Below are positions 63,841-64,000 of a DNA stretch of 64,000 nucleotides, one piece after another. Within the stretch, counting starts at the first letter, position 1. The number at the start of each line of letters is the position of its first letter. Under the pieces are notes generated by a model. The model was not told where the DNA came from. It saw only the letters and a list, made by a program, of their open reading frames with translations, and did no database searches. The translations under genes were made by a program, and so were the position numbers. The DNA is from Alphaproteobacteria bacterium. GTDB lineage: Bacteria; Pseudomonadota; Alphaproteobacteria; Paracaedibacterales; VGCI01. The stretch is taken from the NCBI GenBank assembly GCA_019746225.1, contig JAIESE010000001.1, positions 62,001 to 126,000 of the forward strand, read 5' to 3'.

Positions 63841-64000
63841 ATGCGTCGTTTTAGAAAAGCAAAAATAGTTGCCACTTTAGGGCCATCGAGTGCAAGCCAG
63901 GAGATGATCTCCAACTTGTTTTTGGCCGGCGTGGACGTGTTCCGCCTCAATTTTTCCCATGGCTCTCATGAAGATCATCTGCAGACGGTCAAAATAATTC
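63841..64000 (+). CDS. pyk: Pyruvate kinase, 3' end outside window
   Basis: First 53 codons of pyruvate kinase: MRRFRKAKIVATLGPSS, then VFRLNFSHGSHEDH, with the conserved RLNFSHG substrate-binding segment. Pyk turns phosphoenolpyruvate and ADP into pyruvate and ATP. The rest lies beyond the window edge. No good ribosome site seen. Confidence 0.93.
   Translation, partial: MRRFRKAKIVATLGPSSASQEMISNLFLAGVDVFRLNFSHGSHEDHLQTVKII

Overview
The window looks like a chromosomal segment of a host-associated alphaproteobacterium, most like the Holosporales / Paracaedibacter-type endosymbionts of protists. This placement is inferred from gene content, with no phylogeny run. Pointers are the cysteine-poor bL36, a parvulin / MutT / SecA block like that of other Alphaproteobacteria, a Ti-type TraA relaxase, and many Sec-exported proteins built from eukaryote-like or effector-like parts (LRR, ankyrin, CE-clan peptidase, phospholipase D).

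Regions. (1) 1-3790: two tandem secreted leucine-rich-repeat proteins, the first cut by the window edge. (2) 3.8-12.3 kb: conserved backbone with rpmJ, a CcdA-like membrane protein, a chloramphenicol-phosphotransferase-like kinase, a D,D-carboxypeptidase, a Nudix hydrolase, a parvulin foldase, secA, a LOG-family hydrolase and tRNA-Ser(UGA). (3) 12.28-41.30 kb: a genomic island in the 3' end of tRNA-Ser. It is bounded by 65-bp direct repeats (64/65 identical) and carries a tyrosine integrase beside the right repeat. Identical 23-bp repeats lie just inside both ends. Island genes are a possible immunity cluster (DUF4272, DUF695-RraB, CbrC), a small HTH protein, a TraD-type coupling protein, four exported cargo proteins (amino-acid oxidase, keto-acid decarboxylase, CE-clan peptidase with a nuclease-like domain, ChaN/EreA-like protein), TraA, a SEC-C/PD-(D/E)XK protein, an HNH protein, two methyltransferases, a kinase/response-regulator pair, an XRE-S24 repressor with likely operators, and an unknown-protein + LysR cassette. 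(4) 41.3-50.2 kb: a scarred zone next to the island with two integrase 3' remnants, tRNA 3'-end remnants carrying a 45-bp insertion in the T-loop, a second copy of the unknown-protein + LysR cassette, a third LysR, a 2OG oxygenase, a peptide transporter, an LRR protein and a phospholipase-D-like protein. It reads as repeated integration and decay at one tRNA. (5) 50.2-64 kb: exported proteins of unknown role, Sel1-repeat debris, a minus-strand metabolic operon (NTF2-like, aldo/keto reductase, cyclase, GNAT, SDR), an exported methyltransferase, CorA, an exported SDR, a peptidase-ankyrin fusion, and the start of pyruvate kinase.

How parts may work together: integrase and att sites handle excision and insertion. 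TraD and TraA would provide DNA transfer, but no mating-pair genes are present, so the island looks mobilizable rather than self-transmissible. The exported cargo quartet may act in the periplasm or on the host. Its first two enzymes could turn amino acids into keto acids and then aldehydes.
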